Notes: generated by a model from the letters alone, not told the origin. A stretch of DNA of 64,000 bases from RGIG3009 sp045596745 (GCA_045596745.1 JAZODA010000051.1:4567-68566); one strand, 5' to 3'; counted from the first letter of the stretch, positions 7,178-15,995 are shown. A program made the numbers and translations.

Positions 7178-9198
7178 TGACGGTTCGTGTTGCCGAATCC
7201 GCCGGGTTTTGCTTTGGCGTTAAACGTGCGGTGGACGCCGTGTACGAACTGCTGGATTCGGGGAAGAGCGTGTGTACGCTTGGTCCTATTATCCACAATC
7301 CACAGATGGTGGAAGCGCTGAATCGGCGCGGCGTGCGTATCGTTTCGGACCCGTCGGAAGTGTCCGCTGAGGCAACGCTGGTAATTCGTTCGCACGGCGT
7401 ACCCGAATGTGTGTACGACACGTTACGCGAGCAGGGTATTCCGTATCACGATGCGACCTGTCCGTTTGTCGCCAAGATTCATAAAATCGTGGCGGAGCAA
7501 TCCGAGGCGGGGAAGACGGTCCTCATCGCCGGAGATGCCGAACATCCCGAGGTGGTGGGCATCCGCGGCTATTGCCGAGGGAACTCTTTTGTGTTTTCCA
7601 CCGAGGGAGAACTGCAAAAACTTATGGATGAAACGCCGTTTTCGTCGGACGAACCGCTGATTTTGGTGGCTCAGACGACATTTCATACGGATATCTGGAA
7701 AAAATGTTCGGAAATCGCAAAAAAACACTATACAAATCTGCAAATCTTTGATACAATATGTAACGCAACTGCGCGCCGTCAGGCAGAAGCGGTTGCCCTG
7801 TCACAACAAAGTGATGTGATGGTGATTGTCGGTGGACGTCAAAGCTCCAACACTGCAAAGCTCCGGGACGTCTGTCAACCCCATTGCCGTACGGTACTTA
7901 TCGAAACGGCGGCGGAGTTGTCAGCGGAACAATTTGCCGGTGCTCATATCGTTGGGTTGACTGCAGGAGCTTCAACGCCGGCCGATATTATAAAGGAGGT
8001 ACTTTCAACCATGTCCGAGATCGTAAACAACAGCGAAGTCCAAGAAAAAGAGGTGGCCGTTGCCGCCGAAACTGTCAAATCCTTTGACGAAATGAGTTTT
8101 GAGGAGGCGCTTGAAGCTTCTCTTCAAAGTTTAACTACAGATGAAAGAGTGCGCGGTATTGTCATCGGCATCGCCCCCAACGAGGTGCAGGTAGAAGTTA
8201 TCGGCCGCAAGCAGACCGGTTACATCCCGGCTGACGAGCTTTCTGCCGAGGGCGGCGATCCTGCTTCCCTGGTGAAGATTGGCGAAGAACTGGAACTGCT
8301 CATCATGCGCACCAACGACCAGGAAGGCACCATCATGCTTTCCAAGAAGCGCGTCGATGCCAAGAAGGGCTGGGACACCATCGTGGCTGCCGGCGAAAGC
8401 GGCGAAGTCCTGACCGGTGTTATCACCGACGTTATCAAGGGTGGCGTTCTGGTTGCTTCCCATGGCGTTAAGGTGTTCGTGCCTGCTTCCCATGCGTCCG
8501 TGAGCCGTATGGAAGATCTCACCCCTCTGCTGAAGACGGAAGTCCGCTTCAAGATTCTGGAGACCAACCAGGCTCGCCGTCGCGCGGTGGGTTCTGTCCG
8601 CGACGTGGCTCGCGTGGAGCGCAAGGAGAAGGAAGAAGCTTTCTTCGCCGAAGCAGTTGTCGGTCAGAAGTACACCGGTACGGTGCGTTCGCTGACCAAC
8701 TACGGCGCGTTTGTTGACCTGGGCGGCGTGGACGGTATGATTCACGTTTCCGAGCTGGCTTGGAAGCGCATTAAGCATCCTTCCGAAGTTGTCAGCGTCG
8801 GCGATGTCGTCGAAGTGTACATCCGTGACCTGGATGTTGAAAAGCACAAGATCTCGCTCGGCTATCGCCGTGCCGAGGACAATCCGTTCGTCGTCTTCAC
8901 CGGCAAGTATGCCGAGGGCGATGTTGTCACCGCGAAGATCGTGGGTATGACCACCTTTGGTGCGTTTGCTCAGATTATGCCCGGTGTGGACGGCCTGATC
9001 CACATTTCTCAGATTGCTAACCGTCGTATCGAGAAGCCGCAGGATGCGCTGAAGGTCGGCGAAGAAGTTCAGGTGAAGATCACCGGTATCGACATGGAGA
9101 CCAAGCGCATCAGCTTGTCCATCCGTGCTCTGCTGGAGGATGCTCCTGTTGTTGAAGAAGCGGCTGCCGAGGAAGCTCCCGCTGAGGACGCCGAGTAA
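7177..9198 (+). CDS. ispH-rpsA: fused IspH - ribosomal protein S1 (bifunctional)
   Basis: One 673-residue frame joins two proteins. Residues 1 to about 278 are 4-hydroxy-3-methylbut-2-enyl diphosphate reductase, the last step of the MEP isoprenoid pathway, with the three [4Fe-4S] cysteines (C12 in AGFCFG, C95 in DATCPF, and the one in TICNAT) and the expected histidines. Residues about 320-650 are four S1 RNA-binding domains (for example GTVRSLTNYGAFVDLGGVDG), ending in an acidic Ala/Glu-rich tail. S1 helps the 30S subunit bind mRNA. The fusion is known in Clostridia. Odd feature: at codon 279 an ATG (8011) is preceded by AAAGGAGGT, and a promoter-like element lies further up, so free S1 could also be made. 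GGAGG at 7162-7166 serves the first start. Confidence 0.95.
   Translation: MTVRVAESAGFCFGVKRAVDAVYELLDSGKSVCTLGPIIHNPQMVEALNRRGVRIVSDPSEVSAEATLVIRSHGVPECVYDTLREQGIPYHDATCPFVAKIHKIVAEQSEAGKTVLIAGDAEHPEVVGIRGYCRGNSFVFSTEGELQKLMDETPFSSDEPLILVAQTTFHTDIWKKCSEIAKKHYTNLQIFDTICNATARRQAEAVALSQQSDVMVIVGGRQSSNTAKLRDVCQPHCRTVLIETAAELSAEQFAGAHIVGLTAGASTPADIIKEVLSTMSEIVNNSEVQEKEVAVAAETVKSFDEMSFEEALEASLQSLTTDERVRGIVIGIAPNEVQVEVIGRKQTGYIPADELSAEGGDPASLVKIGEELELLIMRTNDQEGTIMLSKKRVDAKKGWDTIVAAGESGEVLTGVITDVIKGGVLVASHGVKVFVPASHASVSRMEDLTPLLKTEVRFKILETNQARRRAVGSVRDVARVERKEKEEAFFAEAVVGQKYTGTVRSLTNYGAFVDLGGVDGMIHVSELAWKRIKHPSEVVSVGDVVEVYIRDLDVEKHKISLGYRRAEDNPFVVFTGKYAEGDVVTAKIVGMTTFGAFAQIMPGVDGLIHISQIANRRIEKPQDALKVGEEVQVKITGIDMETKRISLSIRALLEDAPVVEEAAAEEAPAEDAE
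7729..7757 (+). promoter_or_regulatory. candidate internal promoter inside ispH
   Basis: TATACA (7729-7734) and TACAAT (7752-7757) are spaced by 17 bases, and TG at 7749-7750 makes an extended -10. They sit in an AT-rich patch (about 7700-7760) that stands out within otherwise GC-rich coding sequence. It points at the S1 half of the gene. Confidence 0.45.
7992..8013 (+). promoter_or_regulatory. strong internal ribosome binding site and in-frame ATG for S1
   Basis: AAAGGAGGT (7992-8000) lies ten bases before the ATG at 8011, which is in frame with the fused gene (codon 279) and starts MSEIVNNSEV, exactly where the S1 part begins. This is the site expected for an unfused rpsA. Confidence 0.65.
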
Positions 9199-9208
9199 TT
9201 GACACCAA

Positions 9209-9244
9209 AAAGGGAAACGGGACACCGTTTCCCTTTACTTTTTG
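9209..9244 (+). terminator. intrinsic terminator after ispH-rpsA
   Basis: AAAGGGAAACGG (9209-9220) pairs with CCGTTTCCCTTT (9225-9236) over a four-base loop, followed by a T-rich tract that runs up to the rpiB binding site. Confidence 0.85.
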
Positions 9245-9258
9245 AGGAGGAACAGAAA

Positions 9259-9708
9259 ATGATTGCTATTGCTTGTGACCATGCCGGTCCTGCCCTGAAA
9301 GAAGAAATCAAAGCGATGCTCGCCGAAATGGGCGAGACGGTGCGCGACTTCGGTACGGATACCGAAGCCAGCGTGGATTACCCGGTGTATGCTGCTCGCG
9401 CAGCCCGCGCTGTGGCGTCCGGCGAATGCGAAAAAGGCATTGTGATTTGCGGTACCGGTATCGGTATCAGCATTTCCGCCAACAAGGTTAAGGGCGTGCG
9501 CTGCGCGCTTTGCAGCGAGGCTCTCTCCGCCAAGCTGACCCGTCAGCACAACGATGCGAATATGGTTGCTATCGGTGCGCGCGTGACCGGCCCGGAGCTG
9601 GCGAAGGAAATCGTCCGCGTGTTCCTGACCACGCCGTTTGAGGGCGGTCGCCATCAGCGCCGCGTCGATCTGGTTACGGCACTGGAAAACGGCGAGGAGC
9701 TGGAATAA
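9259..9708 (+). CDS. rpiB: ribose 5-phosphate isomerase B
   Basis: Interconverts ribose 5-phosphate and ribulose 5-phosphate in the pentose phosphate pathway; some relatives act on allose or galactose phosphates. The 149-residue protein opens IAIACDHAGPALKEEI, has DYPVYA and the active-site loop GIVICGTGIGISISANK with the catalytic cysteine, and HNDANMVAIGAR. The start is the ATG at 9259 after GAGGAGG; the frame remains open for 20 codons upstream but this crosses the terminator hairpin. The stop overlaps the start of the next gene (TAATG). Confidence 0.95.
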   Translation: MIAIACDHAGPALKEEIKAMLAEMGETVRDFGTDTEASVDYPVYAARAARAVASGECEKGIVICGTGIGISISANKVKGVRCALCSEALSAKLTRQHNDANMVAIGARVTGPELAKEIVRVFLTTPFEGGRHQRRVDLVTALENGEELE

Positions 9709-10358
9709 TGTGCACCACAGCCACAATGGAAGCGGTAGCGCAAGCGCTGCGCCGCAACAATATGGAGGCCTACTGCGTTAACCGTTCCGATGAGGTGATT
9801 CCGCTTCTTCGCACGCTGATGAAGGTGGGGGACACGGTAGCGGTCGGCGGCTCGCGCACGTTGGATGAAACCGGCGTGCTTCCGATGCTGCGAAATGGTG
9901 AATATCGGTTTTTGGATCGGTATAAGCCGGGACTTTCCGCCGATGAGATGCGCGATATTTTCGTTGCCAGCCTAGGTGCGGATGTGTACCTCTGTTCCGC
10001 CAACGCTGTGACGGAGCAGGGCGAAATTTACTGCGTCGATGGCAACGGCAACCGCATTGCGGCTTTGTGCTATGGTCCGCGTTCGGTGGTGCTGATTGTC
10101 GGTTGCAATAAAATTGTTTCCGATTTGAAAGAGGCACAGCACCGTGTAAAAACGGTGGCTGCGCCGAAAAACACAGCGCGTCTCGGTTGTGCCACTCCCT
10201 GTGTCCAAAGCGGTGTTTGCTTTGGTGTCGAAGGGGAAGAGTGCACGAACGGATGCAACGCTGCCGGTCGCATTTGCTGCTCCTATTTGACGCTGGGATA
10301 TCAGCGTATAGCAGGACGCATCAAGGTGGTTTTGGTAGGGGAGCCGCTCGGTTTTTAA
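9708..10358 (+). CDS. LUD-domain protein (lactate utilization-like)
   Basis: A 216-residue single-domain LUD (DUF162) protein, related to LutC/LutB parts of L-lactate oxidation. Visible family blocks are VGDTVAVGGSRTLDETGV, FLDRYKPGLS, SANAVTEQGEIYCVDGNGNR and the end RIKVVLVGEPLG. The C-terminal third carries eight cysteines (CATPCVQSGVC ... CTNGC ... CC), which may bind an iron-sulfur cluster. No LutA or LutB partner is nearby, so a lactate role is not shown here. It overlaps rpiB by one base and is followed by a terminator. Confidence 0.85.
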   Translation: MCTTATMEAVAQALRRNNMEAYCVNRSDEVIPLLRTLMKVGDTVAVGGSRTLDETGVLPMLRNGEYRFLDRYKPGLSADEMRDIFVASLGADVYLCSANAVTEQGEIYCVDGNGNRIAALCYGPRSVVLIVGCNKIVSDLKEAQHRVKTVAAPKNTARLGCATPCVQSGVCFGVEGEECTNGCNAAGRICCSYLTLGYQRIAGRIKVVLVGEPLGF

Positions 10359-10370
10359 AAACAAAAAATG

Positions 10371-10407
10371 CAGCCATCGGAAGTACGACTCCCGATGGCT
10401 GTTTTTT
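10371..10407 (+). terminator. intrinsic terminator after the LUD gene
   Basis: CAGCCATCGG (10371-10380) pairs perfectly with CCGATGGCTG (10392-10401), followed by six T. A-rich sequence upstream allows weak activity on the other strand. Confidence 0.9.
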
Positions 10408-10502
10408 GCGTTCCAGAACCTTTCTCGGCTATGTCCCGAAAAACCGCAAACACTATATATGGTGGTTTTTTGAAAAAATTACACCTTTTTTTCAGAAAAT
10501 AT

Positions 10503-10530
10503 TTGATTTTTCCAAAAAACGTGGTATACT
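10503..10530 (+). promoter_or_regulatory. sigma-A promoter of murA
   Basis: TTGATT (10503-10508) and TATACT (10525-10530), spacer 16, in an AT-rich stretch about 90 bases before murA. The 80-base leader that follows shows no clear fold to me. Confidence 0.65.
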
Positions 10531-10619
10531 GTTTTTTGGAATAGAATAAGGGGCGTAGTATACCCTTTTACAGACCATCCTACACAGCAGAACCATCACG
10601 CTTGCAGGGAGTGGGGATT

Positions 10620-11906
10620 TTGAGAAAATATGTTATCAGCGGTGGTCATCGTTTGACCGGTACCGTCGATATCAGCGGCGCGAAAAACGCCGTTGTGGCA
10701 ATTTTGCCGGCGACTGTATTGGCCAACGGTGTTTGCCGTCTTGAAAATATACCGTGCATATCCGACGTCGAGACCGCCTTGGAAATTCTGGCTTCTCTCG
10801 GCGCTGTTGTTCGTCGTATCGATCAGCATACAGTGGAGATCGATTCCCGTACGATTATGACCCAGACCGTGCCGCACGATCTCGCGAAGAAAATGCGTGC
10901 ATCGTATTACTTCATCGGCGCATTGCTCGGTCGTTTCGGTAAGGCCAGCGTGCCGATGCCGGGTGGTTGCGATTTCGGTGCTCGTCCCATTGACCAGCAT
11001 CTGAAGGGTTTCACCTCGCTGGGCGCACAGGTGCTTCCGATGGAGAACGGTATGATTACCGCACAGGCGGACAAGCTTGTCGGCAACTCGGTGTATCTCG
11101 ATATGGTATCGGTCGGTGCTACCGTAAACATTATGCTCGCGGCAGTGTATGCCGAAGGCATTACGGTGATTGAAAATGCCGCCAAAGAGCCGCATATCGT
11201 TGACTTGGCTAACTTCTTGAACTCGATGGGCGCGGATATCCGCGGCGCCGGTACCGACGTTATCAAGGTGCGTGGCGTTAATCGCCTGTATGGTGCGACA
11301 TATTCCATCATCCCCGACCAGATTGAAGCAGGCACCTATATGGCTGCGGCGGTGGCGACGGGCGGCGATGTGACGGTTCGCAACGTTATTCCGAAGCATC
11401 TGGAGTCCATTACCGCGAAGCTGCAGGAAATGGGCGCCGAGATTGAGGAATTCGACGAAGAAATCCGCGTTTGCGCTTCGGGACGTATGCGTCACTGCAA
11501 CGTCAAGACGATGCCGCATCCCGGCTTCCCGACCGATATGCAGCCGCAGATTGCGGTGCTTCTGTCGATGGCAGAGGGCACCAGCATCGTGAGCGAGGGC
11601 GTTTGGGAAAATCGTTTCCGCTATGTCGACGAACTGCGTCGTATGGGCGCGGATATTCAGGTAGACGGCAAGCTGGCTGTGATTCAGGGTGTACCGTCGC
11701 TGACCGCTGCTCCTGTCAAAGCGGTAGACCTGCGTGCCGGTTCGGCGATGGTCATTGCGGCAATGGCGGCAAAGGGTGTTACCGAAATCGAAGACATCCA
11801 ATACATCGAGCGCGGCTACGAAAACCTGGTGGAAAAGCTCCGGGGACTTGGTGCGGACATCCAGTATGTCAACGTGGAGGAGCCGGCTTTCCAATCGGCA
11901 CAATAA
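10620..11906 (+). CDS. murA: UDP-N-acetylglucosamine 1-carboxyvinyltransferase
   Basis: Adds enolpyruvate from PEP to UDP-GlcNAc, the first committed step of peptidoglycan synthesis and the target of fosfomycin. The 428-residue protein opens KYVISGGHRLTGTVDISGAKNA, and the loop PGGCDFGARPIDQHLKGF holds the catalytic cysteine (near residue 117), so a fosfomycin-sensitive form is predicted. The TTG at 10620 was chosen because AGGGAG lies eight bases before it and it matches the usual family start; upstream TTG and GTG codons in frame are possible alternatives. It has its own promoter and a terminator behind it. Confidence 0.96.
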   Translation: MRKYVISGGHRLTGTVDISGAKNAVVAILPATVLANGVCRLENIPCISDVETALEILASLGAVVRRIDQHTVEIDSRTIMTQTVPHDLAKKMRASYYFIGALLGRFGKASVPMPGGCDFGARPIDQHLKGFTSLGAQVLPMENGMITAQADKLVGNSVYLDMVSVGATVNIMLAAVYAEGITVIENAAKEPHIVDLANFLNSMGADIRGAGTDVIKVRGVNRLYGATYSIIPDQIEAGTYMAAAVATGGDVTVRNVIPKHLESITAKLQEMGAEIEEFDEEIRVCASGRMRHCNVKTMPHPGFPTDMQPQIAVLLSMAEGTSIVSEGVWENRFRYVDELRRMGADIQVDGKLAVIQGVPSLTAAPVKAVDLRAGSAMVIAAMAAKGVTEIEDIQYIERGYENLVEKLRGLGADIQYVNVEEPAFQSAQ

Positions 11907-11917
11907 CATGACGTTAG

Positions 11918-11950
11918 CGGCGCACACTCATTCGGTGTGCGCCGTTTTTT
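11918..11950 (+). terminator. intrinsic terminator after murA
   Basis: CGGCGCACAC (11918-11927) pairs with GTGTGCGCCG (11935-11944), then a run of seven T. Confidence 0.85.
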
Positions 11951-11967
11951 TGAGAAAGGATCACATC

Positions 11968-12756
11968 ATGGCGCGTTTTTGCCCCTTGTTCAGCGGCAGC
12001 AGCGGTAATAGCCTGTACGTCGGCACGGCGGAGGGCGGTTTGCTGGTGGATGCCGGTGTGAGTGCCCGTCGTATTGAACGGGCGCTGTGGAATCGGGAAA
12101 TCGACCCCGGAAGCATCCGTGCGATACTGATTACCCACGAACATATTGATCATATCAACGGCCTGCGCGTGTTCTGCAAACGGTTTCGTATTCCGGTATA
12201 TGCGACACCCGGTACGTGTAGCGCACTGCGTGAGGATGCGGCACTTGAGCCGGAAACGCTGTGTCTTCCCATTACCGAAACGCAGACAATCGGCGAGTTT
12301 TCCGTGACCCCGTTTGCCACGTCGCACGATAGCCGTGAAAGCTGCGGTTATCGCATTACGCTTCCGGACGAACGCGTTGTCGGTGTAGCAACCGACCTTG
12401 GAGTAATGACCCCGACCGTACGTGAGGGGTTGAATGGTTGTGACCTGATACATTTTGAATCCAACCACGATGTGCGAATGTTGGAAAACGGACCGTATCC
12501 GTATCCGCTCAAGCGCCGTATTCTTTCCGCGAGAGGACATCTGTCCAACGAAGCATGTGCCAGAGAACTTCCTGCGCTGGTTCGTGGCGGTACGACGCGG
12601 ATTGTGCTTGGACATATCAGCAAGGAAAACAATATGCCGTCGCTTGCAGTGGCTACCGCTCGTGCGGAGCTGGAGGCGTGCGGAATGACGGAAAATATCG
12701 ATTATCTTTTGCAAGCGGCGGCTCCCGAATGCGACCGTCCGTATATGGTGTTTTAA
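11968..12756 (+). CDS. MBL-fold metallo-hydrolase (YycJ/WalJ-like)
   Basis: A 262-residue metallo-beta-lactamase-fold enzyme. The metal-binding motif is THEHIDH, and further ligands are seen at ATSHDSRES and FESNHD, with GHLSN and LGHISKENN near the end. It opens FCPLFSGSSGNSLYVG, the hallmark of the YycJ/WalJ group, which in Bacillus belongs to the walRK operon and is thought to be a DNA exonuclease linked to replication and wall control. Here it stands apart from walRK, beside rlmH, as is often the case for both near yyc loci. The ATG at 11968 follows GAGAAAGGA. Confidence 0.88.
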   Translation: MARFCPLFSGSSGNSLYVGTAEGGLLVDAGVSARRIERALWNREIDPGSIRAILITHEHIDHINGLRVFCKRFRIPVYATPGTCSALREDAALEPETLCLPITETQTIGEFSVTPFATSHDSRESCGYRITLPDERVVGVATDLGVMTPTVREGLNGCDLIHFESNHDVRMLENGPYPYPLKRRILSARGHLSNEACARELPALVRGGTTRIVLGHISKENNMPSLAVATARAELEACGMTENIDYLLQAAAPECDRPYMVF

Positions 12757-12768
12757 GGAGGGCGTGTT

Positions 12769-13251
12769 ATGCTGAGCGTCACAGTGGCTTGTGTCGGCAA
12801 ACTGAAAGAAGCGTATTGGCGCGAAGCGTGCGCCGAATACCAAAAGCGACTGTCGGCTTTTTGCCGATTACAGATTGTGGAAGTGGCGGAGGAGCGCCTG
12901 CCCGATGACCCGTCGGCGGCGCAAATTGCCACCGCTATCGACGCCGAAGGACAACGCCTGCTGTCGCGTATTCCTGCCGGTGCCGCGATGGTGGCATTGT
13001 GCATCGAAGGAAAAGAGATGAGTTCCGAAGTGCTGTCCCGCCAGGTCTCACAGTGGACGGTGGACGGTGTCAGCCATCTGGTGTTTGTTATCGGCGGTTC
13101 GTACGGACTGTCGGATGCGGTGAAGCGGGAAGCTCGCTTGCGCTTGTCGTTTTCGCCGATGACGTTTCCGCACCAGTTGGCGCGTATTTTGGTGCTGGAA
13201 CAGATATATCGCGCCTTTCACATTGCTTCCGGTGGGAAGTATCACAAATGA
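12769..13251 (+). CDS. rlmH: 23S rRNA (pseudouridine1915-N3)-methyltransferase
   Basis: A SPOUT-fold methyltransferase that methylates pseudouridine 1915 in helix 69 of 23S rRNA, using SAM, on the 70S ribosome. The 160-residue protein has FVIGGSYGLSDAV for the SAM-binding knot, LSFSPMTFPHQLARILVLEQIYRAF and the characteristic C-terminal end GGKYHK. Size and ends match the family closely. It lies 12 bases after the WalJ-like gene with GGAGG ahead of the ATG. Confidence 0.96.
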   Translation: MLSVTVACVGKLKEAYWREACAEYQKRLSAFCRLQIVEVAEERLPDDPSAAQIATAIDAEGQRLLSRIPAGAAMVALCIEGKEMSSEVLSRQVSQWTVDGVSHLVFVIGGSYGLSDAVKREARLRLSFSPMTFPHQLARILVLEQIYRAFHIASGGKYHK

Positions 13252-13286
13252 GTTTACGTGTTGAACATACATAAGGAGGAACGCAT

Positions 13287-13586
13287 ATGGGACGCAATCG
13301 AGTGAAAATGACCATCGCCGGCACGGAGTATACCATTGTTTCGGATGAACCGGCGCTGTATATGCTGCAGGTGGGGTGTGACCTGGATAACGACCTGCGC
13401 GAAATGATGAAGCACAATCCGCGCCTGACCCCGATGATGGCTGCTGTGTTGACGGCGATTAACGACCGTGACCGTCTGAATAAGGCGGAAGAGGCTGCGG
13501 ATAATCTGCGTGACCAGATGCGTGAATATCTGGATGAAAATGCCGCACTGCGTGCCGAAGTGGAACGGCTGCGCCAGCGTGGGTAA
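13287..13586 (+). CDS. zapA: cell division protein ZapA
   Basis: A 99-residue Z-ring associated protein that cross-links FtsZ filaments at midcell. The N-terminal half (RVKMTIAGTEYTIVSDEP) is the ZapA beta domain, and residues about 62-99 form a long charged coiled coil (EEAADNLRDQMREYLDENAAL) ending in RLRQRG. The start ATG at 13287 follows AAGGAGGAA. The next gene begins within the last codons in another frame, so the two are translationally coupled; this zapA-U32 order recurs in Clostridia. Confidence 0.88.
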   Translation: MGRNRVKMTIAGTEYTIVSDEPALYMLQVGCDLDNDLREMMKHNPRLTPMMAAVLTAINDRDRLNKAEEAADNLRDQMREYLDENAALRAEVERLRQRG

Positions 13587-15609
13587 GCCGGAGCTGTTGG
13601 CACCTGCCGGTTCGTACGATGCCTTAGTTGCTGCCGTTCGTGCCGGTGCGGATGCGGTGTATCTCGGTGTGGGGGCGTTTAACGCTCGCCGCAACGCCCA
13701 TAATTTTTCGTTGGATTCAAACGATACCGCCTGCTCCTTGCGAGAAGCGGTATCCTTTTGTCATACCCGCGGGGTGCGTGTACATCTGACACTCAACACC
13801 TTGGTGCGGGAACGCGAACTGCCCGATGCGCTGGCGATTGCCAAGGAAGCGTGTGCCTGCGGCGTGGATGCGCTGATTATTCAGGACCGAGGTCTTGCAC
13901 GCCACATAAAAGCGGCCGCGCCCGAAATGACGTTGCACGCTTCAACGCAGTTGTCCTGCCACACTCCCGAGGGTGTCCGTGCACTGCGGGATGCCGGCTT
14001 TTCACGGGTGGTTCTGGCGCGCGAGATGTCGAAGCAGGAGATTGAAGCCTGCAGTGGACTTGGGTGTGAACTGGAAGTATTTGTGCACGGCGCTTTGTGT
14101 ATGAGCGTGTCGGGTCAGTGCGAATTATCGGCGCTTCTCGGCGGACGCAGTGGCAACCGCGGATTGTGTGCACAGCCTTGCCGCTTGCCGTTTGCAGTGG
14201 GTCATCGCCCCCGTGAGGGAGAGGCGGCGCTCAGTCTGAAAGATCAGGCGCTGTATGAGCATTTGGATGAACTGGAAGCACTTGGCGTGGCCTCCCTTAA
14301 GATTGAGGGACGGATGAAGCGTCCCGAATACGTTGCCGCCGCCACGGCGGTGTATCGCAGTTTGTTGGACGGTAACACCCCCGATGCACAGTTGCTGGAG
14401 GATTTGCAGGCGGTGTTTTCCCGTTCCGGATTTACCGATGGGTATTTTACCGGAAAGCGAGATGCCGCGTTGTTCGGCAGCCGCCGTGCCGAGGATATTG
14501 CTTCGTCGGCGGTACTGTCTCGTCTTGCACGGTTGTACGATCGTGAACTGCCTCGTGTACCTGTTTCGCTGACGCTTTGTGCGTCGCCGCTGTCGCTCAC
14601 GGCAGAGGATGCCGATGGCAACACCGTGACGGTGGAAGCTCCGGCGGATACGCCGCTGTTGGATAAGGCATTGCCCGAACAGCGCGTTGAGGAACAACTC
14701 AAGAAATCCGGTGGAACGCCGTTTGTTGTTACAGTCGCACAGGCGGCATCACCGTCGGTGCCGCTGTCGGCAATCAATGCGCTTCGTCGGTCGGCGCTGG
14801 AGGAACTGGCGAAGTGCCGCGGGGAGATTCGCCCCATTGCGTATAACGAGGAAAATGCGCCCGATGAATCGGCGTTACCGGAAGCGATGCTGTCGGGTCT
14901 GGTGGCTCGTGCGCAGACCGCTGAACAGGTGACGGATGGTGCGGATTGCTGGATTGTGCCGCTTGGCTGCCGCCCGAAAACCGAACGTTTTGGTGTGGAG
15001 ATTCCTCGCGGCTTGTTCGGCACGGAGGAAACGGTATTACATCAGCTTCGCCGTGCTGCTGAGGATGGTGCCTCCTTTGCGCTGTGTAACAACGTCGGAG
15101 CAGTGCCGCTGGCACGGCAGGCGGGACTTGTTCCCGTGGCAGGCCCGTTTTGGAATATTACCAACGGTGCGTCCTTGTCGGCTGCGGCAGAGGATGGTGT
15201 CGGTGCGGCGGTGTTGTCGTTCGAACTGACCTTTTCGCAGATGCGGTTTGCCGAGGGGCAACCGAATGTCGGTTTATTCGCCTATGGTCGTCAACCGCTG
15301 ATGCTGCTTCGCGCTTGCCCGGTATCGGCGGCAAAGGGGTGTGCGTCGTGTGACGGACAAGCCGAACTTATCGACCGTATGGGTGCGCATTTCCCGGTGC
15401 GTTGCAGCGGTGGCTGCAGTGAACTGCTGAATGCGGTGCCGCTATATCTGGCGGATCGCTTGGAAGAACTGCCGAAGCTCGCATTTCGGTATTTGCATTT
15501 CACCGATGAGACGCCCGAGCGTGTCGGTGAGGTGCTTGCGGAATATCGTGATGGCGGTACGCCGCCTGCACAGTTTACCCGTGGGTTGTACAAACGAGGA
15601 GTGGAGTGA
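13579..15609 (+). CDS. U32 peptidase family protein with DUF3656
   Basis: A 676-residue protein. It opens GKPELLAPAGSYDALVAAVRAGADAVYLG, the start of the U32 family, followed by ELEVFVHGALCMSVSGQC and RGLCAQPCRLPF with the conserved cysteines, and SLKIEGRMKRPEYVA. About 300 further residues make up the C-terminal region typical of long members (DUF3656). Family members RlhA and TrhP of E. coli hydroxylate RNA, so RNA modification is a more likely role than proteolysis. The GTG at 13579 overlaps zapA by 8 bases; the binding site is weak and reading probably depends on coupling. Confidence 0.88.
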   Translation: MGKPELLAPAGSYDALVAAVRAGADAVYLGVGAFNARRNAHNFSLDSNDTACSLREAVSFCHTRGVRVHLTLNTLVRERELPDALAIAKEACACGVDALIIQDRGLARHIKAAAPEMTLHASTQLSCHTPEGVRALRDAGFSRVVLAREMSKQEIEACSGLGCELEVFVHGALCMSVSGQCELSALLGGRSGNRGLCAQPCRLPFAVGHRPREGEAALSLKDQALYEHLDELEALGVASLKIEGRMKRPEYVAAATAVYRSLLDGNTPDAQLLEDLQAVFSRSGFTDGYFTGKRDAALFGSRRAEDIASSAVLSRLARLYDRELPRVPVSLTLCASPLSLTAEDADGNTVTVEAPADTPLLDKALPEQRVEEQLKKSGGTPFVVTVAQAASPSVPLSAINALRRSALEELAKCRGEIRPIAYNEENAPDESALPEAMLSGLVARAQTAEQVTDGADCWIVPLGCRPKTERFGVEIPRGLFGTEETVLHQLRRAAEDGASFALCNNVGAVPLARQAGLVPVAGPFWNITNGASLSAAAEDGVGAAVLSFELTFSQMRFAEGQPNVGLFAYGRQPLMLLRACPVSAAKGCASCDGQAELIDRMGAHFPVRCSGGCSELLNAVPLYLADRLEELPKLAFRYLHFTDETPERVGEVLAEYRDGGTPPAQFTRGLYKRGVE

Positions 15610-15614
15610 GTGGC

Positions 15615-15995
15615 ATGAAGGTGGCAGTCATCGGTTCGCGTGATATCTACGATGTGGAGCTGGGTGCGTTTTTGCCTATCGCCACCACCGAAATCGTGTC
15701 GGGTGGCGCACGTGGTGTCGACGCCTGTGCTCGCCGTTATGCACGCAACCACAAATTGAAACTGACGGAATTTTTGCCGGATTACGACACTTACGGACGG
15801 ACAGCGCCGCTTCGTCGCAACGACGAGATTGTGCGGTATGCCGACTTGGTGCTGGCGTTTTGGGACGGCACATCGCGCGGCACGCGCTATGTTATTCGCC
15901 GTTGCCGTGAAGAGGGAACGCCGGTGCGCATTTTTCGATTGCGTCAGCCGAAACGGCAGTATCCCGAACAGCTGGTGTGGGATGTAGAAGCATAA
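15615..15995 (+). CDS. DUF2493 / SLOG-fold protein
   Basis: A 126-residue Rossmann-like protein. KVAVIGSRDIY at the start and VSGGARGVDACARRYA in the middle are the nucleotide-binding signatures of DUF2493 (SLOG superfamily, related to DprA and lysine decarboxylase-like proteins); LVLAFWDGTSRGTRYVIRR completes the fold. Such proteins are thought to bind nucleotides or nucleotide-like ligands, but no reaction is established. The ATG at 15615 is preceded by GGAG. A terminator follows. Confidence 0.82.
   Translation: MKVAVIGSRDIYDVELGAFLPIATTEIVSGGARGVDACARRYARNHKLKLTEFLPDYDTYGRTAPLRRNDEIVRYADLVLAFWDGTSRGTRYVIRRCREEGTPVRIFRLRQPKRQYPEQLVWDVEA

Noticed and set aside
10187..10549. 120-codon frame reaching past the LUD gene
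   Set aside because: Runs across a strong terminator and the murA promoter; no similarity to known proteins.
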